Assembly: GCA_025267735.1 (NCBI GenBank)
Contig: CM046295.1
Span: 12,597,167-12,661,166 of the forward strand
Source: Mactra quadrangularis
Taxonomy: Eukaryota > Mollusca > Bivalvia > Venerida > Mactridae
Direction: 5' to 3'
DNA length: 64,000 nucleotides
In this document: positions 1-13,500 of the stretch, one piece after another
How the letters are laid out: the number at the start of each line of letters is the position of its first letter
Numbering within the stretch: the stretch's first letter is position 1
Notes under the pieces: model-generated
The model's input: the letters and a program-made list of their open reading frames with translations, nothing else
The model's database searches: none
What the model was told of the DNA's origin: nothing
Translations under genes and position numbers: made by a program

Positions 1-574
1 TCTTTATGAATAGATTTTATGGAACTCTGTACTTTCCAATCTTTTAAATCCTCCAGGATGTTTAAGTTTAAGTGACATTTGAATGACATCGTCATGTAAA
101 CTTTGTAAATTCTACGGCAAGGTCTTTACATCGATACTTGAGAGAATTAATTTTCCAATAGGCGAGGGAGCTCCGCCTACCTGTATAAGTATGGTATGAG
201 TAGGCTACAAACACGTCATAAAATGGTCGACAAAATGACATCACGATAATACGCAAGCCCCGCAGCGGTTATTTCCCTTTATTACATTTAATAAGTAGCA
301 AAGCGTGACGTAAGTACTGTGAGGAGTTTGGATAATACAGTAATACACTACGTCACAAGTCTACATTTGCACTCAGGAAAAATTGCATTGACATTTATTC
401 ACCGCTACATTCATAAATTAATACCTTTTCTTTTCAAAAAATGACCGAGCTTATATAGAAAATGGTGATTGTGGTAGTGTTTTTGGTGGTGATGTTGATT
501 GTGGTTGATAAGAATTGCTGTGATTGCTTTGTTGGGGATGATAATTATTTTAATGTAAACGATATATAATAAAA
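1..574. other. non-coding sequence at left edge
   Basis: No exon with convincing coding character is seen here. The part around 257-345 (beginning GCAGCGGTTATTTCC and containing AGCGTGACGTAA and GAGGAGTTTG) is repeated near 43372-43440 inside another mobile element, so it is probably a transposon relic. The missing 5' exon of the MYCBPAP gene could lie here or beyond the window. Confidence 0.4.
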
Positions 575-737
575 AGGTTATTATACATTTAACTGTCCAA
601 TACGGAATACATTTGGACTCGTACACAGCTTAAAAAGTCATATTGGACTCGCCTATCGGCTCGTCTAATATGGCTTTTCAAGCTGTGTACTCGTCCAAAT
701 ATATTTCCGTATTGGACAGTAAAATGTATAATAACCT
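575..737. repeat. near-perfect long palindrome (foldback element)
   Basis: The left arm starts AGGTTATTATACATTT and continues through CTGTCCAATACGGAATAC. The right arm is its near-exact reverse complement, ending AAATGTATAATAACCT. The arms are about 75 bases each around a centre of a few bases near 652-659. It could fold into one long hairpin and is most simply a foldback-type MITE. No coding sequence is evident. Confidence 0.8.
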
Positions 738-1194
738 ATAAATATTGCACACATAGCACTTAAATGATTGAAAATACAGTATAACATAAAATATAACTAC
801 TGTAAATGTATTACATTTATTTTGATAGGACATATTTTCATTTATTTAAGGATATCACAAAAAAGAAAATGTGAATTTCCTTGTTTCCATTGTGGTCCTT
901 AAATGAACTTATTAATGTAATTACCAGGCATCTCAAAGGAACCATTGGTCAGTTATTCAGGGTTTCCTTTTTAAATGGTGGGAATTCATTCTAAAAAATA
1001 GATTTTCTTACGCAAACTATGATAAACAATTTATGAAAACTCAAGTTCTTGAAAAAAGGGCTATGTTTAGGGATCCTGACATGATTTCCTACCTTAGAGT
1101 CACTGGCATATCGCACAAGTTTAGGGAATCCATTGAATACTAAGACACTGTTAGTGTCAAATTCTGCTTACCATGGCAGCGCTTTTTTTTATTA

Positions 1195-1386
1195 TTTGGG
1201 GAAGGGGCCTAGGGCCTTTCTTAATGTAGAATATTTGGGGAAATTTTATCCCAATTTCATAGATAGAGGAACAAAAAATCCAGTGTAAACTCCAAATTTT
1301 GGGAAAATTACATGATTTTAAAGAAATTTCAGGAGGGGAAGGCGCCTGTAAACGGCCCCTGTTATATAAGGAAAAAAGGTCTGTAT
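1195..1386 (+). repeat. dispersed repeat, copy 1 of 2
   Basis: This stretch (GGGGAAATTTTATCCCAATTTC ... GGCGCCTGTAAACGGCCCC ... TATAAGGAAAAAAGG) recurs in the same orientation at about 58376-58526 with a few differences. No terminal repeats or target duplication are clear. It ends just before the first likely MYCBPAP exon. The element class is unknown. Confidence 0.6.
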
Positions 1387-1404
1387 GACATATCTTTATT
1401 ACAG

Positions 1405-1565
1405 TTGAAAATGCCAAGAACCAAGCAATCAGAAAACTTAAAGGGAATCGTAGAGAATCTAAAAGTACACCTAAAGAAGATACTCCTTCATTACATCCAA
1501 AGAATTTACCAATCTGGGATGAGAAACTGGATAAACTCTGTATATCAAAGAAAACCACTGAAATG
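1405..1565 (+). CDS. MYCBPAP: probable upstream MYCBPAP exon
   Basis: The exon is bounded by TTATTACAG and by ATG/GTAAAA, and is open in one frame (two bases, then 53 codons). It encodes a basic, lysine-rich stretch ending KLCISKKTTEM. Its phase-0 donor fits the acceptor at 4223 exactly. The composition resembles the charged, variable N-terminal part of the family, but similarity is too low to prove membership. It needs one preceding base from a further 5' exon, which was not found. Confidence 0.6.
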
Positions 1566-4500
1566 GTAAAAACTGATTGAATAATATTGAAATCTGTGTA
1601 CTGCATGTTCATGGTTTATCTTTAAAATCTTGTTTTAGTATGGTAGTCAGGCCTTGCATAAAAATTGTTGTCATTAAATCATGGAAAATATGTTTTTTTT
1701 CTGGAAAAATCATAGAATTTTGATTTTAGAAAAAATGTCATGGAAAATTAGAAAACATCATGCAAATAGTTTAATGTGTCATGGAAAAACTTTTTCAATG
1801 TCAAATTTGATTGCAACCATAAAGAAAATGAATGAAAAACATAAATTCAAACATTTACTGCAAATTCAAATGTTGGGTACAAGTTACACTTGGGTACAAA
1901 AATGAGAATTTTACGAACCAATAATATTCATCAGCTGCAGTATAAAAAAAAGATGTGAGTATTCAAAAATAGAATTGTTTTTCATTTTGGGTTCTGTATG
2001 TGTTTCTCTTGTATCATGAAAAACTTAGAGGAATCATCCGGATTCATCCCCCTAGGGGCGGTGCAGTCAAAGTCCATATTGTCCATGTTGTCCAAAGGCA
2101 AGTACAGAGACAAGTGGATTTTTCAATAATTTTATTCTGTTATGTTCATATGAATAAGTAACTTTACCAGTCAGTTAGAACAGACAAGTAAACAATTTTA
2201 AGTTTTCACTGGCCCTGATCACAGAAAAACCATGAAATTCTGGTATTCAAAATCTGTATGAACCCTGTACCATGTAGTTCCAGTTTTTATATTTTTGCAA
2301 TATTGTGCATGTAGAACTCTATATAACTGTTGTTTACATATTTTCCATACAAATGTTGTTTATATAGTTATCATACAAGTATAAGTTTAGTTTAAATAGT
2401 TGTCATAAAATCAAATTGTTTCTACTGTACAAATATTTATCCTATAAATTGGTCATATATTAGTCTACCTTATGCTTTTGCCATACAATGCTACCTTATA
2501 TATTGGACATACAATACTAGTGGATAATTAAGCTTATATATATTTTGCCATATAATCCATCCTTCATTATAAATTTGTCATATAATCCTACCTTACATTT
2601 TTGTGTTATAATTCCAATGTAAATATTTGCCATATAATCCTACCATATATATTTATAAATAATTATACTCTGTATTTGCAAGTAATTCTACCTTATATTT
2701 TGCCATATAATCCTACCCTACATATTTGCCATATAATTCTACCCAATATATTTGCCATATAATCCTACCCTACATATTTGCCATATAATTCTACCCAATA
2801 TATTTGCCATATAATCCTACCCTATATATTTGCCATATAATCTTACCCTACATATTTAGCAAATAATCATACCCTATGTATTTGCCATATAATCTTACCC
2901 TACATATTTACCATATAATTGTACCCAATATATTTGCCATATAATCATACCCTATATATTTGCCATAAAATCCTACCCTATATATTTGCCATATAATCCT
3001 ACCCTATATATTTGCCATAAAATCCTACCCTATATATTTGCCATAAAATCCTACCCTATATATTTGCCATAAAATCCTACCCTTTATATTTGCCATATAA
3101 TCCTACCCTATATATTTGCCATATAATCCTACCCTATATATTTGCCATAAAATCCTACCCTATATATTTGCCATAAAATCCTACCCTATATATTTGCCAT
3201 AAAATCCTACCCTATACATATTTGCCATAAAATCCTACCCTATATATATTTGTCATAAAATCCTACCCTATATATATTTGTCATATAATCCTACCCTATA
3301 TATTTGTCATATAATCCTACCCTATATATTTGTCATATAATCCTACCCTATATATTTGCCATATAATCCTACCCTATATATTTGTCATATAATCCTACCC
3401 TATATATTTGTCATAAAATCCTACCCTATATATTTGCCATATAATCCTACCCTATATATTTGCCATATAATCCTACCCTATATATTTGCCATATAATCCT
3501 ACCCAATATATTTGCCATAAAATCCTACCCTATATATTTGCCATAAAATCCTACCCTATATATTTGCCATATAATCCTACCCTATATATTTGCCATATAA
3601 TCCTACCCTATATATTTGCCATAAAATCCTACCCTATATATATTTGCCATAAAATCCTACCCTATATATATTTGTCATATAATCCTGCCCTATATGTTTG
3701 TCATATAATCCTACCCTATATATTTGTCATATAATCCTACCCTATATATTTGTCATATAATCCTACCCTATATATTTGTCATATAATCCTACCCAATATA
3801 TTTGCCATAAAATCCTACCCCATATATTTGCCATATACTTATACCACATATATATATATTAATAACTATACTCTATATATTTGTCATATTATTCTGCCCT
3901 ATATATTTGCCATAAAATCCTACCTTATATAATTTCTGTATCATATTTTGCCATATAATCCTGCAATATTTTGCCATATAACACTACTTTATTTTTTGCC
4001 ATATAATTCTACCTTATGTATTTGTCATAAAACCTGACTTCATATAATCCTTCCTTATATCCTGCCACGTTTTGCCATTTAAGGCTGACTTATATATTAG
4101 CCATACAGTTCTATCTTATATATTTGTCCTATATGTCTTTCATAATAATTGTCTCAGTAATTCTGATTAATAAATTAGACAACATATCTCTGGGCATATA
4201 TTGTTTGTGTATCTATTTTTAGATTGATAAAGAGATTGGTTTAAGATATATTTACATCAGTCCGCCTACCCCTTCTATCTATGATGTTGAAGTACAGAAA
4301 CCAATTCCTGCTGACAGATTGAACAGGTTAGTTAATAATGCAGGTCAAAGACTTGCTTGAAAAAAAAATCATCCATGAAGTTAATTTTCCTCAATATAAT
4401 GAGAAGTTGGTTGCTCATTGATACAGAGCAAGCAAGTACGGGTAAAGAAAATTATCCAGGAATTCTGATAAATGAATATCAAAATAAAGTTAATATATGT

Positions 4501-7500
4501 AAAAAGAATTTTTAAAAAATCCCTTGTATGTATTGTCAAGCCTTGAATTTGAAAAAAAGGTATATTACCATCACTAGTTTTTGTCTGTCCATGTTCGTAC
4601 AACATCTACATGGAAATTACTTGTTATACCCCCGCTTCGAAGAAGAGGGGGGTATACTGTTTTACCCTTGTACGTGCGTCCGTCCGTCCGTTACAAAATT
4701 TCCCTCGCAGTTTTCTCAGCCACTAACATGCAGCAGCCTAATACTTTGCATATTGCTTCATCCCATAGTCCCATGTGGTGTAAAGCGATTTCATGCTCCT
4801 TGCTCATCTACTTCCTGTTTGTCGCATATTTTTAGATTTTGGCGGGGGTATCACTAGTGAGCATTAGCTCACAGACTTACTTGTTTTCAAGGCTAATGGC
4901 CATAATTTTGCAAGTTTCAGTTGTAAAATTTGATACTTACCTGTCCTAGAACACATCGGCACTGCTTTCATTAAATTTAAGCAGCACAAGATGTATAATC
5001 TGCTGTTTTTGTCTGTCCAAGTTAGTACAACATACATGCTACCTTCTGATTTCTGCCCACCATTTTTTTTGTGGTGAGAGGCAAAAAATTATATTTGTAT
5101 TATAAATAACCGAAAATTTGATATTTTTATCTTCATAAAACTGCTTGAGAAAAGAATTTCCTTCCAACTTTATTTTTATACCTCTTTGTCCACATAAAGT
5201 GGCACTATAGCAAATAAGCACCCATTTATCAATTCGTGAAACTGCTTATGTGATAGGATATAGGCATTAAGAGAAGATAAATGTAATCTTAATTGTTTCC
5301 ATGATAATAAAACTTGCACTGTTGAAAAGGGAATTTCAAATATTAAGGTCCATGGTTGGATTTCCAGCCAAGGCAGTTAATCTCTTTCTGTGAAAATTTA
5401 ATAAACTGTCAATTTTAATGTTGTTTTTATGAATTTTCTATTTTATAGGAGAAAAGTGTCAGTAATGAGACCAATAAATAAAGGTCATTTGTATGTGTCA
5501 CCAGGTAATTAATATTTTATTATATGTACTAAACAGCAAGGTTGCCTGCAGCAATTTACTGGGCATTCAGTCCGGTGATCTCGGAAGTATCACTGGACCC
5601 AATCAGGTTTCACTGGACCGAAAGAAATCATCAAAACGTCAATATGTCATGATTCATCATTACTGTTTTCTGGTTGCTAATCAGACATTTTTATAACTTT
5701 TAACTTAACACAAAATCCAAATTAGTTCAATACATACCAATAAACAAGATAAAAGAGTCGATAGTTGTCCGCATTTTAATTTTAAAAGATGAAATTTGAG
5801 TGGACATTGGGACAGGTTACAACAGACTTTTTCCTTAACCACCTGGAATTTCACTGGTTGGGTCTGTCGGACTGGCACTTTTCGGAATGTCTGGTTCAAT
5901 CCTGCCACACTTCCCCTGAAACTGAAAATAAACGCTGTATTTTTTTTGTATTTCAGAACTTTTTGGACCGAAGTATGATAAATTTGGTCAAATAGTACCT
6001 CATAGCATCCTGGGTGACGTCAATGAGTTTATGAAACATGCTCATATTCAACAGCAGAAAATACCGGTAATGGTTGAACCTTGCAAGTCTACAGTGTCTA
6101 AAACAAACGTTCCTGGTACATCAGATTATGTATACAAACCACATTTTGATGAAAGCAGGGCTCTGAATACTTGGAATAATGAAATGAAACAAAGAAAATA
6201 TACTCAGGAACAACTAGCAGGTAACTTTGTTACATGATGTTAGATGCCCAGAATTGCAACTTTTCTTTTGTAAATTAATGCATCTTTTTGGAGAATAGAC
6301 CTGACCTACTTGGAAACTCTAATTTTTCCATCCCCTGTAGTGCTGCAACGATTCACCGGAAAGTCGATTCGATGCGATTCGATACTTTTTTTTTCGATTC
6401 GATTCTTTTATAAATACAATTTACTACAAATATGCATTTATACACATATTTGAGGTTAAAACTAAATAATATTATTTAAATTAAAGTGTTACTAAAATTG
6501 GATAACACGAAACTCGAAAATCTGATAATTTTTTTATATTATTCAAGTACGAAATGGATTGGGTACGAATGTAAAGGTCGCGAAAATGTATTAATAATGT
6601 AATATCGAACAGAGTTTCTATTCATGCTACATAAAATCGTAATAGAAATTTAACAGAAATGTAACAAAGTGAAACCCAGTTTCACTGTCAACGTATACTT
6701 TGACTTTTAGGCGCGCCTTTGCTTTTATCGTTTTAATTAACTTATGTAGACACTTCTAAAAGTCAGTATCGAATCGAAACTCGCGGGTCCCGAATCGAAA
6801 TCGAATCGGCACCCTTGCAATCGAGTTTCGATGTATCGAATCGAATCGTTGCAGCCCTAATCCCCTGTACACATTATTGCTCAAAAGCACAAAACATCCA
6901 TTAAATCATTATGTTCTCTGTACATTTATTTACCAATGAAAGCTTGTACCACAATGAAAAAACCCAAATATTTAAATTCAGGATTAATCTATTGAGAGTC
7001 AGCAATGACTGAAAATGTTGGTAAATGGTGTCCGAAAATCAATGTTTCCCATTGACAAGTGAAATCTAAAAACTCAACTTGCTTAGCAAGTCAATATCCT
7101 ATACGAAAAATAAGTTGCCCAGTTGAACAACAAATTATATATTTTACTTATGTGAACCAAATGTATACTGGCAGTAGCAGGTTGCCGAATACAGGTCGTC
7201 AGGGCAATGGCACGACCTTTATAAATGTCGAGCACTGTAATGACTTTAAGTACACCGTTGAAAACACTGTCATTGACTTAATACTTCATCATATACTTCA
7301 TGCTACATGTATCATGTATTTACAGTGAAATAGAATTGTTCTCCAATTAGTGGTTTGGAAATAGTTACTTGTCTGAAGACATAAATGTACATGTTGGGAC
7401 ATGAACAGATTACAAATAGCCAAGCTATACCTTTGAATTCGTAAAGCTTGGTCATGAAATTATTTCTACCGCAATTCTCCCTACTACCAATGATTTTTAA

Positions 7501-10500
7501 TTATGTAGGGCAGTTGTCAGTCACTGACAAAAGTATGCGCTTGGTAGTGGGTTAACAGCTAAATCCAAAGAGAGGAGTGAGTAGGTTGACTGACTGCCGT
7601 TATATGACTGGTACAATGTGTTGCTACGGCATTAAACCCAACAAAAACAAATAAACAAATCGAACTGCTGAATAGAATAATTATTTTTCAATTTTGGTAT
7701 TATATCCTTATATTGAGATCTGCAAGTCATTGTATTGAATGTTTTATTTCAGATTTGTTGAAGAGACCTGTAGATCACTTATTGATGTATAAATCAGACA
7801 TGTATGACAGAAAATGTGACATGACAAGACTGATAGAACATTATAAACAACATTACCATCCTGACTACTGCTTCTGGAACATACCTGATCAACAGGGGAC
7901 ATGTCAAATCAGGTATATACAATGAACACATGCAGTGATATTTGATGCTATTTTTTAGCCCAAACTTAACTCAGGTCCATAGCGCAGTTGGTAGCGCGCC
8001 GTGATTTGGAATCTCGTGCCCGAGGGGGTGCGGGTTCGAATCACACCTGGGGAGGTTAATTATACCTTTCCATGAAAATTTTACGATAATGTCGATTTTC
8101 CTCCATTGGTTAGATAATATGGAGAAGTTTCCGGCCTTGTGGAAGGGTAGGTGAGAAAAGGTTATAGACAATGGTCCATGAAAGCTAGGATAGGTGCGCT
8201 GGAGGCCATAAAATGACCTGAATTGTGTTGACACTGCGTTTACTCCAATTTATAAGTAAATAAACCCAAACATGGCTTTATTCCCTCCCTAAAAAATATG
8301 TTTTTTCCCTTGCTCTTAGGTAAAATTACCCTGTCTTTAAAATTTTATGTACTATTAATTTTCATTTTTACCAACTTTTGTGTTATAATTAAAAGAGCTC
8401 AGGGGAATGTATTGCATCAATAATTGATAACTTTTATAAGAGGACAGAAATGTTCCTTTAAAAAAAATTGTCAGTTACTTCTTGTATTTTCAGAGAAACA
8501 CTAACTAAGTGTAATCGTGGATATTTGTCTTCACCAGTTATTTGTGGAGATGCCGAGTCGGTTTTAACAGAAAAAGGTTTGTATTTACAGTCTACAAAAT
8601 TTGGATATATAGAGGATATTCGTCGATATCGGTGTAAGATCAATCTATATTTCACCAAGTAAGCTCAGAAAACATATTTTTACAGGTGGCTTAGTCTCGA
8701 GTGAAAATGTCATATTCTGAGTGCAAGAGTTGAACTAAAGAAGACCTTAAACCAAAGTTGACAAATATTCTGTTTCTTTCGTGTTTTGTGTTTTTTAAAG
8801 ATGTATTTTACACAAATTATAGCGTGATGTCATTTCTTCTCCGAGATGACGTATTTACATTGTACATTAAATTGATTTTTATCATGACAACCTTATATTT
8901 GACATTTTTTACCTATTTTAAATTGAAAGTTGGCCTATTTGTATTTCACTACATTATTTTGACTTGTTTTTAACTTAATGCTTTTAACTGATTTTATTTA
9001 TCTACATTATTTTTGTTTGATTTTACCATACCAACAATAGATATACATGTATGTTTTATTGTATCTTAAAATATTGTAGGAAAAGTGAACAAGCAATCAG
9101 TATGTGCTTGGTCTGATAATGATTATTGTAAACAACGAATACAAGAAACACATGGTATTATCAAGATATCAAACAATATTGTGAGTATAGTAATAAAAAT
9201 ATTTTTAATAAAAATATTAATAATTTTTTATATTTAATAAAATGATAATAATAATAATAAAAGTTATATTATTATTATTATTATTATTGTAAATAATAAA
9301 AATGATTTTACTAATAATAATTTAATAAAAAATTTTATGTTTATCATAATAATGATAATAATATGATTATTGTATTTTGCTTATTAATTAAGTTAATTTT
9401 TTTTTTAATAATAATAATTTTGATGATAATGTTTATAATATTAATATTAATAATAATATTGATTTTATCGCTGTAATTTCAGTTATTTGAGGAACTTGAT
9501 GTCCGTGGCGAAGCCTTCCAAGCAGAAGGTAGTTTAAAGAAAATGAATGAAAAAGGAGACAATAAGAGTACTAACAAAGAAGTTCATTTTGAATTATCAA
9601 AGATGACAACTGTTGCTAAATCCTCAGTTATGCATAGACAAAATTCATGTGATACGCAGAGTGCTGTGTCGGATCAATCTATTAAACAGTATGATAAATT
9701 AAAAAAATAATATTTTATAAAAATGTGTATGTGATAAACTGTGTCATCCAATATTACTTTCACACTTGTAAAATTTTTTTTTTTTTTTTTCATTTGTACA
9801 ATTAAATTTAATTTTAGATTTATTTACATGATACGGTAGTTATAATAGATTGTGACATTTGAAAGGGAACATGTAATAATTCATACAATTGTAATTGTTA
9901 CACATGTACATGTATCTAAAGATATGTTTTTATTGTTTTATGTATTGGTATAAAAATTATCAAATTAACAAATCATTCATTTTCTAAAGTGTTATATGTA
10001 ATTTTGGATGACACTGTATTACTTGTGAATTGATAAATAAGTTTCAAAGGTTTATGATGAAACCATTATGATTAAATTTACCTTTTCCCTCTTGCCAACA
10101 TGGTACACTACTGGGGATTTTTTTAAATAATCTAAACCACAATGATGCAATGTAAAAATAGAAGGCAACCTTGTTTATAATAAGATACGAGTTCCAAGAT
10201 GTGTTTGTATAATCTTTTTTAGCATTTTTTTATTTCATATGCCTAATAAGCTGCTGCCATAGTGCAGTGGTAAATGCAGGATTTCAAATCCTTGGGTCTA
10301 AGATTCGATTTTGGTAACCCGAGGCAAACTTAACCATACAATGAAATTTTGATATCTGATATTTATTAATCAGACTAGAGGGAGATGTTAGCTCTTTGCG
10401 GAAGGGTTAGTGAATGCTATTGAAGAACAGCATCCAAGAAACCATAGTAGGTAGTCAACCACTGTACATAACCTGATGTGTTAATAAATGAACCCGAGTT

Positions 10501-13500
10501 GATAGCGCAGTTGGTAGCGCGCCTGGTTTTGGAATCTCGTGCCCGAGGGAGTGCGAGTTCGAATCCCACCCAGGGAGGTTATTCCCTTCCATGAAAATTT
10601 GACAATAATGTTGATTTTCCTCCATTGATAAGATAAAATGGAGAAGTTTCCGGCCTTGTGGAAGGGTAGGTGAGTACTGGTTATAGACATTCGTCTGAGA
10701 AAGCTAGGTTAGGTGCGCTGGACGTCGTAAAATGGCCTAAATTGTGTTGACACAGCGTTAACTCCAATAAATAAATAAAATAAGTTAATTAATGAAGTTA
10801 AACCATAAAAATAAAAGGGAAATCAAGATATTATGCATCAATCAAACAATACCATTGTTTAAAATCTATTTACAGGGAGAACCTAGAATGTCCTGCTTTA
10901 CTCATAGATGATACAGTTCTTAAATGGAGAGATAGGAAAGATGGTGGTGGGTCTCATGATGATCAGAACATATCTAGCAAGATTTGTAAAGAAGTTATTG
11001 TATTGATACAATCCAATTTTGGTGAAGTAAAAGAAGGTTTTGCAAAGATTAAAAACTGTGGAAACACAGTAATACGTTATTCTTGGACAGTAAGTATTTA
11101 GTGAGATGTATCTAAGGAAAAGACATTACTTAAAAACTTCTACTTCGTAAAAGCCCCGTTCCACTACATCATTGCACCCTTTGACATTAACAACCTCTTT
11201 TATGAAGTCAATGCCTTTCCCGACTGAGCCATATAAGCAACCCTAGAAAAAAGGTCTTTAACTGCAGCATATCGGCATGCTGTCATTGTACAATACCATT
11301 TACAGAGAAATATTTTATGAGGCATATTTCATCAGTCAAATTGTTAAATACTATAACCATCCAAAAACTATCTGTAACTTTGAAACGCACAGCTACTATA
11401 GTCTACATAAATGTGCATATATTATCAAAATATCACTTGAAGAGAAAAGATGGATTAAAAATTGTAGAACTGTCTGTCCTATATAACACAATTTACAGAG
11501 AAAATGAGTTTGAGCAACAAGAAACCCCGAATTGAACCAACCAAGGTTTCCATGTTTTACATGTTCGCTTTTAAACAGAAATTGTTCCTCTAAAGACTTT
11601 AGGGTTTATTATACCTATTTCTATATGTGATTTCTTTATCTATAGAATTCAGTTAGCTAGGTTGGTATCTAGTTTAGATGGATTCATTTTAAAGGTGGAA
11701 CATTCAAAGTTTTCTGAAGTAGGGTTATGAAGTATTTTCTATATTGCCATTCTCTTGACTTTCTCTGTATCAGGAAGAGCTGTTGTTACCCAGGAGAGGA
11801 TGTATGCTTAAACCTAGGTTTTATTATTGTCTCCAATGATCTTGCACTATCCATGGACCACATCTAGGGCTGCTAAAATGTTGAAATGTGACTTCAAACA
11901 TCATTGTCCCCATATGTTACTTTTTACGTTTTTTCTATGACTATAATCTATTTTCTAGACACTATAACCTTTGTCTCTTTATATCTGTCATTAATAACTC
12001 TCTATCTCTCTCTCTTCCTATTTCTTTCTGTTCTTACCTACTTTCATAGAAAGTTCCAGCTCAGAGACTTCTACCTATACCTCGACCCAGTAGAAAATAT
12101 TTCTATTTTATTGAGGACGATGGTAAATAATATTTTTTATTTCTTCTTCTTCTGTTCTTTCTACTTTTGTTATTCCCAAAAGTTTTCTTCTCTGTTGGTA
12201 ATAAATACTTCAATTGTTTTCATTTTTAGAACTTCATCAATGTTGTACATAAAATAATAAACAATGAATAAGTTGTAAGCTGTGTAAACTTAAAAGGGTG
12301 TTGGAACAAGTAAAAGAAGAAACTAGTCGATTTTTAGCAATGGAATACAATGGTTTCAATCTGTCATTTTCGTGTCTTTAACAAATTCAAAATGTTTGAA
12401 ATGTTGACAATACTTGTCAGAATATGTGTTCAAAGAATTATTAGTCAACAATATTGGAATTGGTAAAATACCAAAAAAGTCCATCAAAATGGGTTGACTG
12501 GGTAAAATATCAAAAGAATTCGACAACATGGTTGGAATTTGGGTTATATTCAGAGAATTTGTCAACATGGTTTGAATTGGTAAAATATCAGAAAATCAGA
12601 AAACGTGGTTGCAATATCAAATTAATTTGTCAACATAGCTTGAATATGTAAAACATCAAAAGAAAGAATTTGTGAAAATGGATAAAATTAGTAAGATACC
12701 AAAAGAATTCATCAACACGGTTTGAATTGGTAAAATATCAAAATTCGTCAACATGGTTTGAATTGGTAAAATATCAAAAGGATTTTGTCAACATGGTTAA
12801 AATAGTTGGAACTGTTAAAATATATAAAAAAAATAAGATAACATGGTTGAAATTGGTGATTTATCAATAGAATAAAATTAATAAACTCAGATGGATTTAG
12901 TGAACTTTCAAAAGAATCGGTCAAAATTGTTGAATCGGTCAAAACATCAAAAGAATGTTTCAACATGGCTTTTATTGGTAAATAATGAAAAGAATCAGTC
13001 AACATAAATGGAATTACATGTTATAATAATGAGAGAAATTGGTCATCATTGCTAAAAATTTCATAAACCAAATCGGACTGTAAACGTGCCTTGAATTTGT
13101 AAAATCGGACAACAATGTTGAATTGGTAGAGAGACAAGGAAAGTCATGAAATTCTATGTCCATTGCTGTAATCTTATGGTGGCTGTTTGTGCTTTGCAGG
13201 AAACTTTATGTCAAGAGAACTATTCTTGTCATTGGACATCAAGTTAGTTGACTGACCCTCTAAATACGAATAAGGACTTAGTTTTCTGTACAAATTATTA
13301 CAGTTACCAACCAAAATGCGCTATGAGCTAATTATATATGTTACACTTCTGTGATACCACGTAACTAGGCGGTTACAAATTGCCATAACAACCATTATAA
13401 ATACTCATCCTCCATATTTCTGGATCATTCCTTGTATTATTGGATCATCCCTGGCAATTGTTTTTCTTTCAGGAGCAATATTTCCCAATGAAACGTTGTA

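Noticed and set aside
1157..1612. 151-codon minus-strand open frame
   Set aside because: It is antisense to the likely MYCBPAP exon and to a dispersed repeat; no recognisable domain.
2690..3930. Regularly spaced repeats resembling a CRISPR array
   Set aside because: Units are head to tail with no unique spacers, the host is a eukaryote, and there are no cas genes. The same applies to the arrays at 32.1-33.0, 35.8-36.2, 39.4-39.7 and 26.8-27.1 kb.
3486..3932. Open frames encoding repeated YNPTLYICHIILPYIFAIKS-type peptides
   Set aside because: They are translations of the 26-bp minisatellite; the unit length not divisible by three creates periodic peptides without any protein family.
5493..5995. 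Overlapping open frames around 5.5-6.0 kb as separate genes
   Set aside because: They are shadows across MYCBPAP exon 5957-6220 and its preceding intron; the spliced frame explains the coding signal.
7980..8055. tRNA gene suggested by intact box A and box B
   Set aside because: It continues without a break into a SINE body found in several copies, and the acceptor stem does not pair.
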